Positions 7,314 to 16,315 of a stretch of 64,000 nt of DNA are shown here, piece after piece; positions within the stretch are counted from its first letter, which is position 1; every line of letters begins with the position of its first letter. Both the position numbers and the translations under genes were made by a program. This DNA is from Butyrivibrio sp. (GTDB lineage Bacteria > Bacillota > Clostridia > Lachnospirales > Lachnospiraceae). Below the pieces are notes generated by a model. That model was not told the DNA's origin. It saw nothing but the letters and a program-made list of their open reading frames with translations, and did no database searches. The stretch spans positions 1-64,000 of the forward strand of contig JAFUYO010000020.1 of the NCBI GenBank assembly GCA_017470505.1. The letters are read 5' to 3'.

Positions 7314-8235
7314 AATATTCCTTATTCATCGCAAAGGCTCTGACAAGCTTTTTGGGCAGACGCCGGTAGTTCCTTCCGAGCTTGTAGCCTAGAAATCTGC
7401 AGCCGCACATCAGTATGTAATGCGGGATGAGATACGACTTGCCTATATGCCTGAAGTGCCGCAGAGTCTGAGCGACCATTTTCCTGCCCTCGGACTCCGA
7501 GCTCACCGCCCCGAAAATCTCCGGGTGCTGAGTCTGCGAGACGCCAATGTCAAAATTTCTGTGAAACTGCTGCATACATGTATAGTTGTGGGAATGGATA
7601 ACGCCGGCTGCCGGGACATACATGACAGCATATCCCATCTGGCAGGCGTGCCCAGCGTAGATCATGTCCTCATTAAAGATGGTCCTGTGTATAAATCCCC
7701 CGAGTTTATCAAAAATATCCCGCCTGTACATAGCACAGACATTTGAGCAGAAATAGGTCTTTATCCCGAGCCTCTTTATATCTTCCTGAGTCTTCTTCAT
7801 GGGCTCTGCGGGATAGTTGAACTTTCGCGAATAGCGCTCTGCAAGGTTGCAGTCAGACCTCGGGTACTGCCTTCCATAAGCAACTGCAACGTCCGCATCA
7901 AGTGCCCCTGCAAGATTTGAGATAAGCTCCCTGTCTCTGGGAAATGCATCCTGCGTCAGCATCAGGAAAAAATCCGCATCCGACAGCTTAACTGCCTGAT
8001 TTCTGGTCTCACCGTGGTCAAACTTATTTTTGGTAACATGTTTAATGACAATATTGTCGTATTTTTCCAAAGGGTTCTCCCCCGAAGAGCCCACAAGAAC
8101 ATCCCAGTACTTCTTTTCAGTGTTGATGATTATGATGTGAGACGGGGCATGGGTCTGCCTCTCTAGGTCATCAAGGAGCCTGAACAGGGCTGTATCCGGT
8201 TTATAAGTAGGTATAATCACATCTACACTGCTCAT
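7297..8235 (-). CDS. GT2 glycosyltransferase, rhamnosyltransferase-like
   Basis: Cytosolic family-2 glycosyltransferase of 312 residues. The nucleotide-binding N-terminus VDVIIPTYKPD begins at residue 4. LMLTQDAFP takes the place of the usual DxD motif region, and FNEDMIYAGH is the acceptor-side acidic motif. The overall order resembles rhamnosyltransferases of O-antigen and rhamnan pathways. ATG at 8235 is chosen over GTG at 8244 because AAGGTG precedes it at good spacing. It overlaps the downstream alarmone synthetase gene. Donor and acceptor cannot be told from sequence. Confidence 0.8.
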   Translation of the reverse strand: MSSVDVIIPTYKPDTALFRLLDDLERQTHAPSHIIIINTEKKYWDVLVGSSGENPLEKYDNIVIKHVTKNKFDHGETRNQAVKLSDADFFLMLTQDAFPRDRELISNLAGALDADVAVAYGRQYPRSDCNLAERYSRKFNYPAEPMKKTQEDIKRLGIKTYFCSNVCAMYRRDIFDKLGGFIHRTIFNEDMIYAGHACQMGYAVMYVPAAGVIHSHNYTCMQQFHRNFDIGVSQTQHPEIFGAVSSESEGRKMVAQTLRHFRHIGKSYLIPHYILMCGCRFLGYKLGRNYRRLPKKLVRAFAMNKEYFANGT

Positions 8236-8261
8236 AAAATTCACCTTACGTTTATGTGGCA

Positions 8262-8282
8262 GGAATTTACCGGGTAAATTCC
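8262..8282. promoter_or_regulatory. 21-bp perfect palindrome, candidate operator
   Basis: GGAATTTACC, one central G, then GGTAAATTCC: a perfect 10-bp inverted repeat. It lies 27 bases upstream of the GT2 start at 8235 and just downstream of the terminator of the large operon. It fits a dimeric repressor site or a small hairpin; no U-run follows on either strand. Confidence 0.45.
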
Positions 8283-8289
8283 CGTTGGC

Positions 8290-8325
8290 AAAAAGGGGCA
8301 GGGCTCACAGGAACCCAGCCCCTTA
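8290..8325 (-). terminator. Intrinsic terminator of the large polysaccharide operon
   Basis: On the minus strand, GGGGCTGGG pairs with CCCTGCCCC (one bulge) and is followed by TTTTT. It begins 11 bases after the LCP stop codon at 8336, so it ends the long minus-strand operon that starts near 35.5 kb. Confidence 0.85.
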
Positions 8326-8335
8326 TGATCAGATA

Positions 8336-9661
8336 TTATTTGGTCAGAAGTCTGTCGACATCACTTGATATCTTGTCCGAATACTTCTGGACATCAGAGG
8401 AAACCTCATACTCCGTATCCTCAAAGAGGAACTCGTGAAGCCATTTTACGTTGGTCTTGAGGTCCATGGCAAGTACGCAGCTTCCAGCCTTGCCCATGGT
8501 GCCTGTTGTGCGGTACTCCTCATTGGGGAATCCGTTATTATCAACAACCTTGTAGTTGGTGATATTCTTGAGAAGATCCAGTATCTCTGAGAGATCAAGA
8601 GACGTGTAGGTCTCGTTAAACGCGCTGTTTGCGACACTCTCGAGCTGTGAGTAGCTCATGTCCTTGGCCTTTTCCAGGCAGGCCATGAGAACCGTCCTCT
8701 GACGCTCTGCTCTTCTGAAATCATCTCCTGCTGTATATCTGATACGGCAGTACGCAGTAGCCTGAAGGCCGTTAAGTGTCTGCTTTCCGGAACTTGTAAC
8801 CGGGTTGTATGAGAGCTTGAGCTCCGTCGCCATGGTTGACTGATAGTTGTTGAGGTGCGGTATCTCCGCATCGGTAACATCAATTGTTACGCCTCCAAGA
8901 GCATCAACCACGTCTGTGAGTCCCCTGAATCCTATTGTTACAAAATCCTCGATATCCATATCAAGGTTCATATTGAGCATGGAAATAGCCTGTTCCGGAC
9001 CGCCCTGGGCATATGCCGCGTTGCACTTGGTGTAAGTATCGTTGGACAGATTAAGATATGTGTCACGGTATACCGAACAGAGCTTGATGTCACCGTTCTC
9101 ATTGTTGATAGAAGCGATGATGATCGTATCCGACCTGGTATTCTTGGTCAGCTCCTCTTCCCTGGAGTCAACGCCAAACAGGGCGATATTGGTGTAGCCC
9201 GACATCTGCTGGTTGGTCGCAACGCTCTGGCTGATACTCTGCGAAATTGTCTCCTCATTCAGATTGACCTTGCCGACCTTGGTCACATCAACCTTGAAGA
9301 AAAGAGTGTATGCCACATATACGAGTACGCAGGCAACGAGCATCTCCGCCACAAGAAGGACAATAGCCTTCGTGTTGCTCTTCTTTTTTCCGCCACTGCT
9401 CTTTGACGATGCAGAATGTGAGCTTCCTGATGACCTCTTCGATGCTCCGGATCTGTGAGATGAACTTCTCGATGAGGAATTCTTTCTCACAGGTCTGTCG
9501 TCGTAATCGTCCTCGTAGCCATCATCCCCGTACCCGTCGTCATATCTGTCATCATATCTTTCATCATAGCGATCATCATATCTGTCGCCCTGTCTATCAC
9601 TGCTCCTACGTGAAGATTTTCGCTCTTCCCTGTCGTAATACTCTTCATCTCTATTAGACAT
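8336..9661 (-). CDS. LytR-CpsA-Psr (LCP) family glycopolymer ligase
   Basis: Predicted to move an undecaprenyl-pyrophosphate-linked glycan onto peptidoglycan at the outer membrane face. It has 441 residues. An unusual cytosolic tail of about 95 residues is made of DRYDD-type repeats followed by a Ser/Lys-rich stretch. One membrane helix (about 98-122) comes next, then the LCP domain with IALFGVDSRE, VYRDT and RIRYTAGDDFRRAERQ, which carry the conserved Arg and Asp residues for pyrophosphate and magnesium binding. ATG at 9661 has GGAG upstream. It is the last gene of the operon and the expected final step after export of the polymer made by its neighbours. Confidence 0.92.
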   Translation of the reverse strand: MSNRDEEYYDREERKSSRRSSDRQGDRYDDRYDERYDDRYDDGYGDDGYEDDYDDRPVRKNSSSRSSSHRSGASKRSSGSSHSASSKSSGGKKKSNTKAIVLLVAEMLVACVLVYVAYTLFFKVDVTKVGKVNLNEETISQSISQSVATNQQMSGYTNIALFGVDSREEELTKNTRSDTIIIASINNENGDIKLCSVYRDTYLNLSNDTYTKCNAAYAQGGPEQAISMLNMNLDMDIEDFVTIGFRGLTDVVDALGGVTIDVTDAEIPHLNNYQSTMATELKLSYNPVTSSGKQTLNGLQATAYCRIRYTAGDDFRRAERQRTVLMACLEKAKDMSYSQLESVANSAFNETYTSLDLSEILDLLKNITNYKVVDNNGFPNEEYRTTGTMGKAGSCVLAMDLKTNVKWLHEFLFEDTEYEVSSDVQKYSDKISSDVDRLLTK

Positions 9662-9833
9662 TGTAAATCTCCTTGTCCCTGCAAAATCAGACTGCCGCTC
9701 ACAGTATCCTTATGCCGAGCGCGGTTGCGCAAGCAACATCCTCCACTCGCGCGATGTGCGCATCCATAGCGGAGCGTTTTCTGTGCAAAACGCACCAATC
9801 TATTGTGCCACAAATGGACAAATTATACAAGTA

Positions 9834-11240
9834 TCAATAAGCGTTCTTGTTTATGAAGCCATGTCGTATCGTGCCGAGCATGATCCTGAAATCAAAAGAC
9901 ATGCTCCAGTTCTCTATGTAATAGATGTCGTAGTCGATCCTCTTCCTGATCGAAGTGTCACCTCTGTAGCCATTTATCTGTGCCCATCCCGTCAGCCCCG
10001 GCCTTACCTGGTGCTTTACCATGTAGCGCGGGATCTGCTCCCTGAACTTCTCGACAAACTGGGGTCTCTCAGGCCTGGGTCCGACGAGGCTCATCTGTCC
10101 TATGAAAATGTTGAAGAACTGTGGCATCTCGTCGATACTGGTCTTACGCAGAAGCCCCCCAACAGGAGTGATCCTCGGATCACCCTTGGTGGTCCACCCT
10201 TTCTTTTCTTCCGCCTCAGTCTGGACCTGCATGGTCCTGAATTTGTACATCATAAAGGGCTTGCCGTTAAGGCCTATCCTCTCCTGTCTGTAGATGATAG
10301 GTCCCTCACTGCTGAGCTTAACCGCAACAGCCGCAGATATCATGATCGGAGAAAACAGCACTATTGCAAACAAAGAGCCTATTATATCAACAAATCTCTT
10401 TGCTATCCTGTTAAAGGAATTGGTCAGCGGAACATATCTGATATTGATAACAGGGATTCCCTGGACGTCCTCAGTGTATGGGTTACTTGGAAAAAGAGAT
10501 GAATAGTCCGGTATAAACTTGGTGTGGACGCCGGATTTTTCACATTCAGCGACAAGCTGCTCCAGGCGGTCATAGTCATCCAAAGGGAGCGTTATGGTAA
10601 TCTCATCGTAGTTGTTTTTCTCAAGGTAATCAGTCAGCTGGTCTATCTTGCCGATGACCCTGATCCCGTGATATTTGGTATCGAGCGGCACATAATCATC
10701 GAGAACACCCGCTATTACATAACCCCACTGTGGGTTTTCGAGGATGCGGCTGATGTAGGCCTCAGCGGCCCTGGAATAGCCGACAAGCAGAATATGTTTG
10801 ATGTTGTAGCCCTTTTTCCTGATGTAGCGAAGGAACTTTCTGAGCAGCCAATGCGCTACTGTCGTCAGCGTAACATTGACCACAAAGAATATGAATATCA
10901 TTGATCTTGAGAAGTTCGGCTGGTTGATGATATACAGGACCACCAGAAAGCCTATTACGCCCATCACATTGGCCTGCACGATATCAACAAATTCGTTCCA
11001 CAGCCGCAGCGCCCTTCTGGATGTATAGAGCTGCACCATATAGTAGAGCAAAAGATAAGCGGGAACCAGGAAATAAAGGGCAGAGAAATAGACCGGCATC
11101 GGAAGTCTACCGCCCGGCTTCTTATCTGCAAAGACTGATTCAAATTTGAGATAATAGGACATAGCATAGGATCCCGCCACCAGAAGGCCGTCCACTATGA
11201 CATGTGCCCTATTTAAGTGCACCTGATTGTCTTTGATCAC
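9834..11240 (-). CDS. Polyprenyl-phosphate sugar-1-phosphate transferase (initiating)
   Basis: Starts glycan synthesis by transferring a sugar-1-phosphate from a nucleotide sugar to undecaprenyl phosphate. It has 468 residues. The N-terminal half has about four membrane helices and a CoA-binding-like domain with LLVGYSRAA. The C-terminal third is the catalytic bacterial sugar transferase domain: IYRQERIGLNGKPFMMYKFRTM, RKTSIDEMPQFFN, MSLVGPRPE and RPGLTGWAQINGYRG. GTG at 11240 gives the family-typical beginning (M/V)IKDNQ; no good start lies upstream. The 172-base gap to the LCP gene holds a GCGTTTT/AAAACGC hairpin (9774-9793) and nothing else recognised. Sugar specificity is unknown. Confidence 0.9.
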   Translation of the reverse strand: MIKDNQVHLNRAHVIVDGLLVAGSYAMSYYLKFESVFADKKPGGRLPMPVYFSALYFLVPAYLLLYYMVQLYTSRRALRLWNEFVDIVQANVMGVIGFLVVLYIINQPNFSRSMIFIFFVVNVTLTTVAHWLLRKFLRYIRKKGYNIKHILLVGYSRAAEAYISRILENPQWGYVIAGVLDDYVPLDTKYHGIRVIGKIDQLTDYLEKNNYDEITITLPLDDYDRLEQLVAECEKSGVHTKFIPDYSSLFPSNPYTEDVQGIPVINIRYVPLTNSFNRIAKRFVDIIGSLFAIVLFSPIMISAAVAVKLSSEGPIIYRQERIGLNGKPFMMYKFRTMQVQTEAEEKKGWTTKGDPRITPVGGLLRKTSIDEMPQFFNIFIGQMSLVGPRPERPQFVEKFREQIPRYMVKHQVRPGLTGWAQINGYRGDTSIRKRIDYDIYYIENWSMSFDFRIMLGTIRHGFINKNAY

Positions 11241-11309
11241 AATACTTATCCATACTTTCCCACAGTTATAATTATTATATGCTAAGTCTGTAAAAAATAA
11301 AAGCACTCC

Positions 11310-12305
11310 TCAGACGGCCAGCAGCCTTCTGACACAGTTGATCCAGAGCTCGAACTGGAGCCTTATAGCGTTCAAGACCTCCGTCCATCCAAAGCTGACC
11401 TTTTTGTCGGAGCCTCTCAAAATCTTCTTAATTCCGGCAAGCAGACCTTTTACGTGTGCCATTCCAAGGCCCTGCCTTAAGTAAAACACATGCTTTATAA
11501 CAATTCCCGCAAGGATGAGCGGTAAGTTAAAAAGAATCTGAACAGCCGGCATATTCTTGTAGATGAGATAAATATTGTTGCCAGCTGTAAGTTCCACCTT
11601 AAATTCATTGTATCTGGAGCCGCTGCTTGCGCTTCCCACATGATATACTATGGCCGACGGTTCCATGATATTGGCATATCCCTTCAGCCTCGCCCTGTAT
11701 CCTATATCCACATCTTCGAGATAACAGAAGTGGTTTTCATCAAAGAGCCCCACCTTTTCAAAGTACTCCCGCCTGTAAATGGCCGCGCCGGCACAGGCAC
11801 TTGTCACCGGCTCCCTTGCGGAAAAATGTCTGTTATCCGCATCCTTCCCCGGAGTAAAGGCCCACCCCAAAGCGCAGTATAGGTCACCGCAGTCATCTAT
11901 TTTATAGGGTTCTTTTGCCTGCAGCATCTTACCCTGCGCAGAAAAGAGCTTTCTCTTGTGGTCCATGACTCTGACCAGGCTCTTTAGTGCATTCTCATCA
12001 CAGAATGCGTCATTATTCAAAAGAAATACGTACTCACCGGCAGTTTCCTTATTCTCGCCGCTAGCCCTGATCCCGACATTTACGGCGTTTGCAAATCCCG
12101 TGTTCTCAGAAAGTTCTATGAGCTTCACCATATCCCGGGTGCCAAGCCATCTCTCCTTCAGACGCTCACAGCTACCATCATCTGATGCGTTATCCACAAC
12201 TGTTATGTCGAAGTCTGAAAAGGTCTGCCGCATAAGGCTCTTTAGGCAATCATCCAGATATTTAATTCCGTTGTAGTTTGGGATAATGACGTTAACTCTT
12301 GGCAT
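11310..12305 (-). CDS. GT2 glycosyltransferase (WbbL/rhamnosyltransferase-like)
   Basis: Cytosolic family-2 glycosyltransferase of 331 residues. It opens with VNVIIPNYNGIKYLDDCLKS, has VFLLNNDAF near residue 95 as the DxD-region equivalent, and LEDVDIGYRARLKGY as the acceptor motif. A C-terminal amphipathic region, likely membrane-associated, follows. This arrangement is common in rhamnosyltransferases that act early on lipid-linked intermediates. The start is ATG 12305 with AGGAGC. It lies just before the initiating transferase gene and in the same operon, so a role in adding the second sugar is plausible but unproven. Confidence 0.85.
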   Translation of the reverse strand: MPRVNVIIPNYNGIKYLDDCLKSLMRQTFSDFDITVVDNASDDGSCERLKERWLGTRDMVKLIELSENTGFANAVNVGIRASGENKETAGEYVFLLNNDAFCDENALKSLVRVMDHKRKLFSAQGKMLQAKEPYKIDDCGDLYCALGWAFTPGKDADNRHFSAREPVTSACAGAAIYRREYFEKVGLFDENHFCYLEDVDIGYRARLKGYANIMEPSAIVYHVGSASSGSRYNEFKVELTAGNNIYLIYKNMPAVQILFNLPLILAGIVIKHVFYLRQGLGMAHVKGLLAGIKKILRGSDKKVSFGWTEVLNAIRLQFELWINCVRRLLAV

Positions 12306-12350
12306 CTGTCAGCTCCTGAAAATTATTGTTTGAGGACCTGTAGCAGAATT

Positions 12351-12405
12351 AACTGAACAATTTACAACGAATGATTTTTCAAGTTATTTCGCTACAGTTC
12401 CTTAG
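12351..12405. repeat. Small MITE-like element, copy 2 (internally deleted)
   Basis: Matches the left end of the copy at 1-121 (AACTGAACAATTTAC and GAATGATTTTTC) joined directly to its right flank (AAGTTATTTCGCTACAGTTCC), omitting about 85 bases. The junction falls on the short repeat TTCAA, present at both break points in copy 1. The element overlaps the 3-prime end of the neighbouring GT2 gene and supplies its stop codon. Confidence 0.6.
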
Positions 12406-13803
12406 TCTTAAAACCATAAGGGGATCCCACATCACTCGAAGGCCGCGTCGTCTGACCTCCTCACCAAACTTCCGGCTCATAAGGGCAACCTTTTCCGCGC
12501 TGTTTTCACTCTCCAAAGTGCCCGCTTTATCTGCAGCTTCGCTCATCGATACCTCTGCCTTCATCCCGGTGATCTCTTCGAATACAGAGGCAAGCTCCGG
12601 CCTGACCACGACGCATCTCACATCGACGGCGAAAGTATCCTGCTGCAGAACAGCCCTGTGCTGTAGTCCTCCGCTGTACTCCTCCCTGAGCCCGTTAAAC
12701 ATAAGAGTTCCGTTGCCGTCGTACATTCCTCCGCATATCCTGTGGTTTTTGTCTATGACCCTGCCGCCTATGCACCCGAGGTCAGGTCTGCGTTTAAAGA
12801 CATCATCTCCGTATGATACGTGGTAAAATCCGACATGTGAAAGTTCGGAAACCTCTCCTCCAAGGGAGTAGGAATCACACAGGTTCTGAAGAGCCCTCGC
12901 CCCCGCTTCATAGGCGTAGTTCTTGCTGGAAGGGTTCGCAGCTGTTGAGGATGAGTGGATCCTCCAGTGATACAACACTTTATCAATATGGGCAATCTGG
13001 ACTGACGCCTGCGGCATCAACAGAGCCGCCTCCGCACAGGCGCGCAAGAACAGATCGTAGTCCTGTGCACCGTCATATTCTTTTCGCAGTTTAAGTCTCT
13101 TTATTATATCTGCGCGCAGCATGGTGAAGTGGCATATATAATTGTTGGAAAAAAGAAGATCCATATTAAAGTCAGTCTTTAAATGGGGCTCAACAAATCT
13201 GCCGCTCTTGTCGTCGAGCTTGTCCTCATCGGAATAGATGAGACGAAGCGGACACAGCGAGTATTTTGCCAGTCTGTTCTTTTTCATGCTGCTTCTGATA
13301 ACCCGGAACATCTCATACAGGGCATCCGGTGTCAGAACATCGTCGTGATCCAACAGTCCAATATAGTCACCTGCTGCTACCTCTATTGCGCGATTGGTGT
13401 TTTCTGATATTCCGGCATTTTTTTCAAGATGAAGATACCTTATCCTCGGGTCAGCCTTCGCGTACTCAGAGATGGCAGACAGCGGTGTAGGCGTAGCGTC
13501 AGCCAGCACCAGCTCCCAGTTTCCGTAGGTCTGTGCCACAACGGAGTCTATCATCTGCCTAAGGTACTTCTCAGGGGTATTAAAAAGAGGCACCACAACG
13601 CTAAACCGCGGCAGCACCTCAGCCTCTGCAAGAAGTTTGTACTCCTGCCTCTGCTCCTTAAGTACAGCTTCGGAGACAGAAACGTAGTTATACTTTGTTC
13701 TCACGGTGTATGAGAGTCTCTCCAGAGCAGCAAAAAATGCGGCCCTGACACCATTGCGTTTTGTGTATGCAATTGTCTTTTGGACCGCACTTTTTATGCT
13801 CAT
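12379..13803 (-). CDS. GT2 glycosyltransferase with repeat-derived C-terminus
   Basis: Cytosolic family-2 glycosyltransferase of 474 residues. The GT-A domain starts near 66 with RFSVVVPLFNTPEKYLRQMI, has GLLDHDDVL at about 149-157 for metal and nucleotide binding, and continues through IYSDEDKL. A poorly conserved segment of about 130 residues follows. The last eight residues, LRNCSEIT, and the TGA stop are encoded by the dispersed repeat at 12351-12405, so the original C-terminus was probably altered by that insertion. The start is ATG 13803, 15 bases after the pgm stop. It resembles the N-terminal half of the 697-residue GT2 at 18934-21027. Sugar specificity is unknown. Confidence 0.85.
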   Translation of the reverse strand: MSIKSAVQKTIAYTKRNGVRAAFFAALERLSYTVRTKYNYVSVSEAVLKEQRQEYKLLAEAEVLPRFSVVVPLFNTPEKYLRQMIDSVVAQTYGNWELVLADATPTPLSAISEYAKADPRIRYLHLEKNAGISENTNRAIEVAAGDYIGLLDHDDVLTPDALYEMFRVIRSSMKKNRLAKYSLCPLRLIYSDEDKLDDKSGRFVEPHLKTDFNMDLLFSNNYICHFTMLRADIIKRLKLRKEYDGAQDYDLFLRACAEAALLMPQASVQIAHIDKVLYHWRIHSSSTAANPSSKNYAYEAGARALQNLCDSYSLGGEVSELSHVGFYHVSYGDDVFKRRPDLGCIGGRVIDKNHRICGGMYDGNGTLMFNGLREEYSGGLQHRAVLQQDTFAVDVRCVVVRPELASVFEEITGMKAEVSMSEAADKAGTLESENSAEKVALMSRKFGEEVRRRGLRVMWDPLMVLRLRNCSEIT

Positions 13804-13818
13804 ATTAGTATACCTTAA

Positions 13819-15558
13819 TTATTCTATCATTGCCTTAACAGCAGCAGTCAGTTCATCAAGGAGCTTCTGTGAATCTTCGAGGTTTTCTCCCTTGACGCCC
13901 ATGTAGAACTTGATCTTGGGCTCTGTTCCCGAAGGTCTCGCGCAGCACCATGCGTCGTTATCAAGCTCAAAGTAGAGAACATTTGATGTCGGAAGGCCTG
14001 TGTCGCTTTCCTCCCCTGTTTTCATATCGACAACCTTGTGGGTCTTGTAGTCCCTGAACTCCAGGACATTCCAGCTGCCAATTGCCTTAGGAGGATTGTT
14101 CCTGAGTTTGTCCATAAGAGCTGCAATCTGCTCAGCTCCCTCCTTGCCCTTCATGGTGATGGAGTACTGACCTTCTCTGTAATAACCGAATTTATTATAC
14201 ATATCGATCATTGCATCCCATACAGTCTCGCCCTGCTTCTTGTAATATGCAGCAAGCTCGCACAGCATCATGACTGCAACAACCGCATCCTTGTCCCTTG
14301 CGTGTGTTCCTGCAAGACATCCGTAGGACTCCTCAAGACCAAAGACATAATTAAGCTCCTCTTCGCCCTCCTCAAAGAGCTTGATCTGCTCACCGATGTA
14401 CTTAAAGCCTGTCAGAACCTCCTTGTAGCTGAGTCCGTAGTACTCAGCAACCGCCCTGGCCATGTTTGTGGTAACTATGGTCGTAACGAACTCAGGATTC
14501 TCGGGCATTGTACCCGTTGCCTCACGCTCTCTTAAGATGTAATCACCTATGAGCATACCGGACATATTTCCCGTAAACGGCACATATTCTCCGGTGGCAG
14601 TATCCTTTGCATAGATTCCGAGTCTGTCGGCATCGGGATCGGTTGCAAGTACGATGTCCGCATCCTTTTCTTTTGCGAGCTTGAGCGCAAGCTCAAAGGC
14701 CTTGGGATCCTCGGGGTTAGGATATTCAAGAGTAGTGAAATCAGGATCCGGCTCCTCCTGCTCGGGAACCACATATACATGCTTAAAGCCGAGCTCCTTG
14801 AGAATACGCCTAACAGGAAGGTTTCCTGTGCCGTGGAAAGGAGTGTAGACAATGGTGAACTGGTCAGCCATCTCGTCAATGACATCCTGATGAATGATCT
14901 GCTTCTTGAGCTCCTCCATATATTTGTCGTCAATTTCCTTGCCGAAGGTCACATAGAGTCCCTGTGCGATCGCATCTTCCTTGGACATGGTCTTGACGTT
15001 GTGGTAATCGGTGATGGCAACTACCTCATCGATGATACCTGTGTCGTGAGGAGGTGTAACCTGTGCACCGTCCTCCCAGTATACCTTGTATCCGTTATAT
15101 TCAGGAGGATTGTGGGACGCAGTTACCATAACACCGGCTATGCAGCCAAATTCTCTGAGCGCAAAAGAAAGCTCGGGTGTGGGACGGAGAATGTCGCTCA
15201 CATAGGCCTTGATACCGTTAGCTGCAAGACACAGAGCTGTCTCATCGGCAAATTCCGGTGAAAATCTTCTGCAGTCGTAGGAAATTGCAACACCCTTTTT
15301 GGCTGCGTCCGGTCCGCCGTGCTTCCTGATATAATTGGCAAGACCCTGAGTAGCCTTCCTGACTGTGTATTTGTTCATCCTGTTGGTTCCTGCTCCGATG
15401 ACGCCGCGAAGTCCGCCCGTGCCGAACTCAAGCTCTTTGTAAAAGCGGTCCTCAACCTCTGCCTCATTGTTTCTGATGGCCAGAAGCTCATCCTTGGTCT
15501 CCTGATCGAAGTAATCGTCATTTAACCAGTACTCCAGCTGCTTTGTTGCTTCACTCAT
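13819..15558 (-). CDS. Phosphoglucomutase / phosphomannomutase family enzyme
   Basis: Interconverts hexose 1- and 6-phosphates in the cytosol, supplying glucose-1-phosphate for nucleotide-sugar synthesis such as the RfbA step in this operon. It has 579 residues. The phosphoserine loop TASHNPPEYNGYKVYW places the catalytic serine at about 148. The metal-binding loop is DPDADRLGI, and the phosphate-binding end is RPSGTEPKIKFY. This long form is the PgcA-like type common in Firmicutes. ATG at 15558 is preceded by AAGGAGG. An extended -10 box upstream may give it its own promoter besides operon read-through. Confidence 0.93.
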   Translation of the reverse strand: MSEATKQLEYWLNDDYFDQETKDELLAIRNNEAEVEDRFYKELEFGTGGLRGVIGAGTNRMNKYTVRKATQGLANYIRKHGGPDAAKKGVAISYDCRRFSPEFADETALCLAANGIKAYVSDILRPTPELSFALREFGCIAGVMVTASHNPPEYNGYKVYWEDGAQVTPPHDTGIIDEVVAITDYHNVKTMSKEDAIAQGLYVTFGKEIDDKYMEELKKQIIHQDVIDEMADQFTIVYTPFHGTGNLPVRRILKELGFKHVYVVPEQEEPDPDFTTLEYPNPEDPKAFELALKLAKEKDADIVLATDPDADRLGIYAKDTATGEYVPFTGNMSGMLIGDYILREREATGTMPENPEFVTTIVTTNMARAVAEYYGLSYKEVLTGFKYIGEQIKLFEEGEEELNYVFGLEESYGCLAGTHARDKDAVVAVMMLCELAAYYKKQGETVWDAMIDMYNKFGYYREGQYSITMKGKEGAEQIAALMDKLRNNPPKAIGSWNVLEFRDYKTHKVVDMKTGEESDTGLPTSNVLYFELDNDAWCCARPSGTEPKIKFYMGVKGENLEDSQKLLDELTAAVKAMIE

Positions 15559-15602
15559 GCTCTTTCCTCCTTGCTGTAATCTCAATTAAAATCAGTACAA
15601 TC

Positions 15603-15611
15603 AGTATACCA
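15603..15611 (-). promoter_or_regulatory. Candidate extended -10 promoter for the mutase gene
   Basis: On the minus strand, TGGTATACT fits the TGn extended -10 pattern. It lies in the 67-base gap between the DUF4956 and mutase genes. There is no convincing -35. Confidence 0.4.
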
Positions 15612-15625
15612 CACAATTCCTTCTT

Positions 15626-16303
15626 TTAGTATGTAACTTCTCCATCATGTTTCAATAATGAAACGCTCGTTATTCCATCGATGGATGAGAGTTTTTTGCA
15701 CAGCTCTTTTCCGTCGGACGTCCTCAGCTCATAGGCCACGCTGACAAGTCCGTTCACAATGGTTCTTGACTTCTCATCGCAATTGCCTGTGCTCTCCCGT
15801 ATAGTCTTCTCAATTGTATCCTCTGTGTCGCCTTCTGCGCTGTAGCTCAAAAGGAGGATCTGAGGTGCTTTTGCCTGCGGTATCAGGTCAAGGGCGAGCA
15901 CGATTATAGTGATGCATAGCGCCAGCGCTATGGCAAGTCCGTAAATCCTTGCTCCGCAGATTATCCCCGTAGAAATGGACCAGAACAAGAATACCAGGTC
16001 CATAGGTTCTTTTATGGCAGTCCTGAAGCGGACTATGGACAGCGCACCGACCATACCAAGAGAGACAACTACGCTGGTCTGGATTGTAAGGATTATAGCG
16101 GCTGTTATTATTGAAAGTGCCGCCAGGGCGATATTAAAGCTCTTTGAGTAAAAGCCTTTTTTGGTCACGATCCTGTAAAAGCAGTAGATGTAGACAGCTA
16201 TTGCGCAGGTGACAGCCATCGATATGATTATGGTCTTTGCGTCCATCTGGGTCTGTGCATAGTTCTCAAGAAAAGAGTTTTTCAAAATATCCTTAAAGCT
16301 CAT
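15626..16303 (-). CDS. DUF4956 membrane protein
   Basis: A 225-residue protein with about four membrane helices in its first 140 residues and a soluble C-terminal domain of about 80. The segment SLGMVGALSIVRFRTAIKEPMDLVFLFWSI is diagnostic of the DUF4956 family, whose function is unknown. ATG at 16303 is chosen because GGAGGAATTT precedes it; an ATG at 16315 is possible. It follows the VTC gene with essentially no gap, and CotH lies just before that. CotH, VTC and DUF4956 genes are often neighbours in Firmicutes (from memory), so they probably work together. The C-terminal domain resembles small regulatory folds but was not identified. Confidence 0.85.
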   Translation of the reverse strand: MSFKDILKNSFLENYAQTQMDAKTIIISMAVTCAIAVYIYCFYRIVTKKGFYSKSFNIALAALSIITAAIILTIQTSVVVSLGMVGALSIVRFRTAIKEPMDLVFLFWSISTGIICGARIYGLAIALALCITIIVLALDLIPQAKAPQILLLSYSAEGDTEDTIEKTIRESTGNCDEKSRTIVNGLVSVAYELRTSDGKELCKKLSSIDGITSVSLLKHDGEVTY

Positions 16304-16315
16304 AAATTCCTCCAT

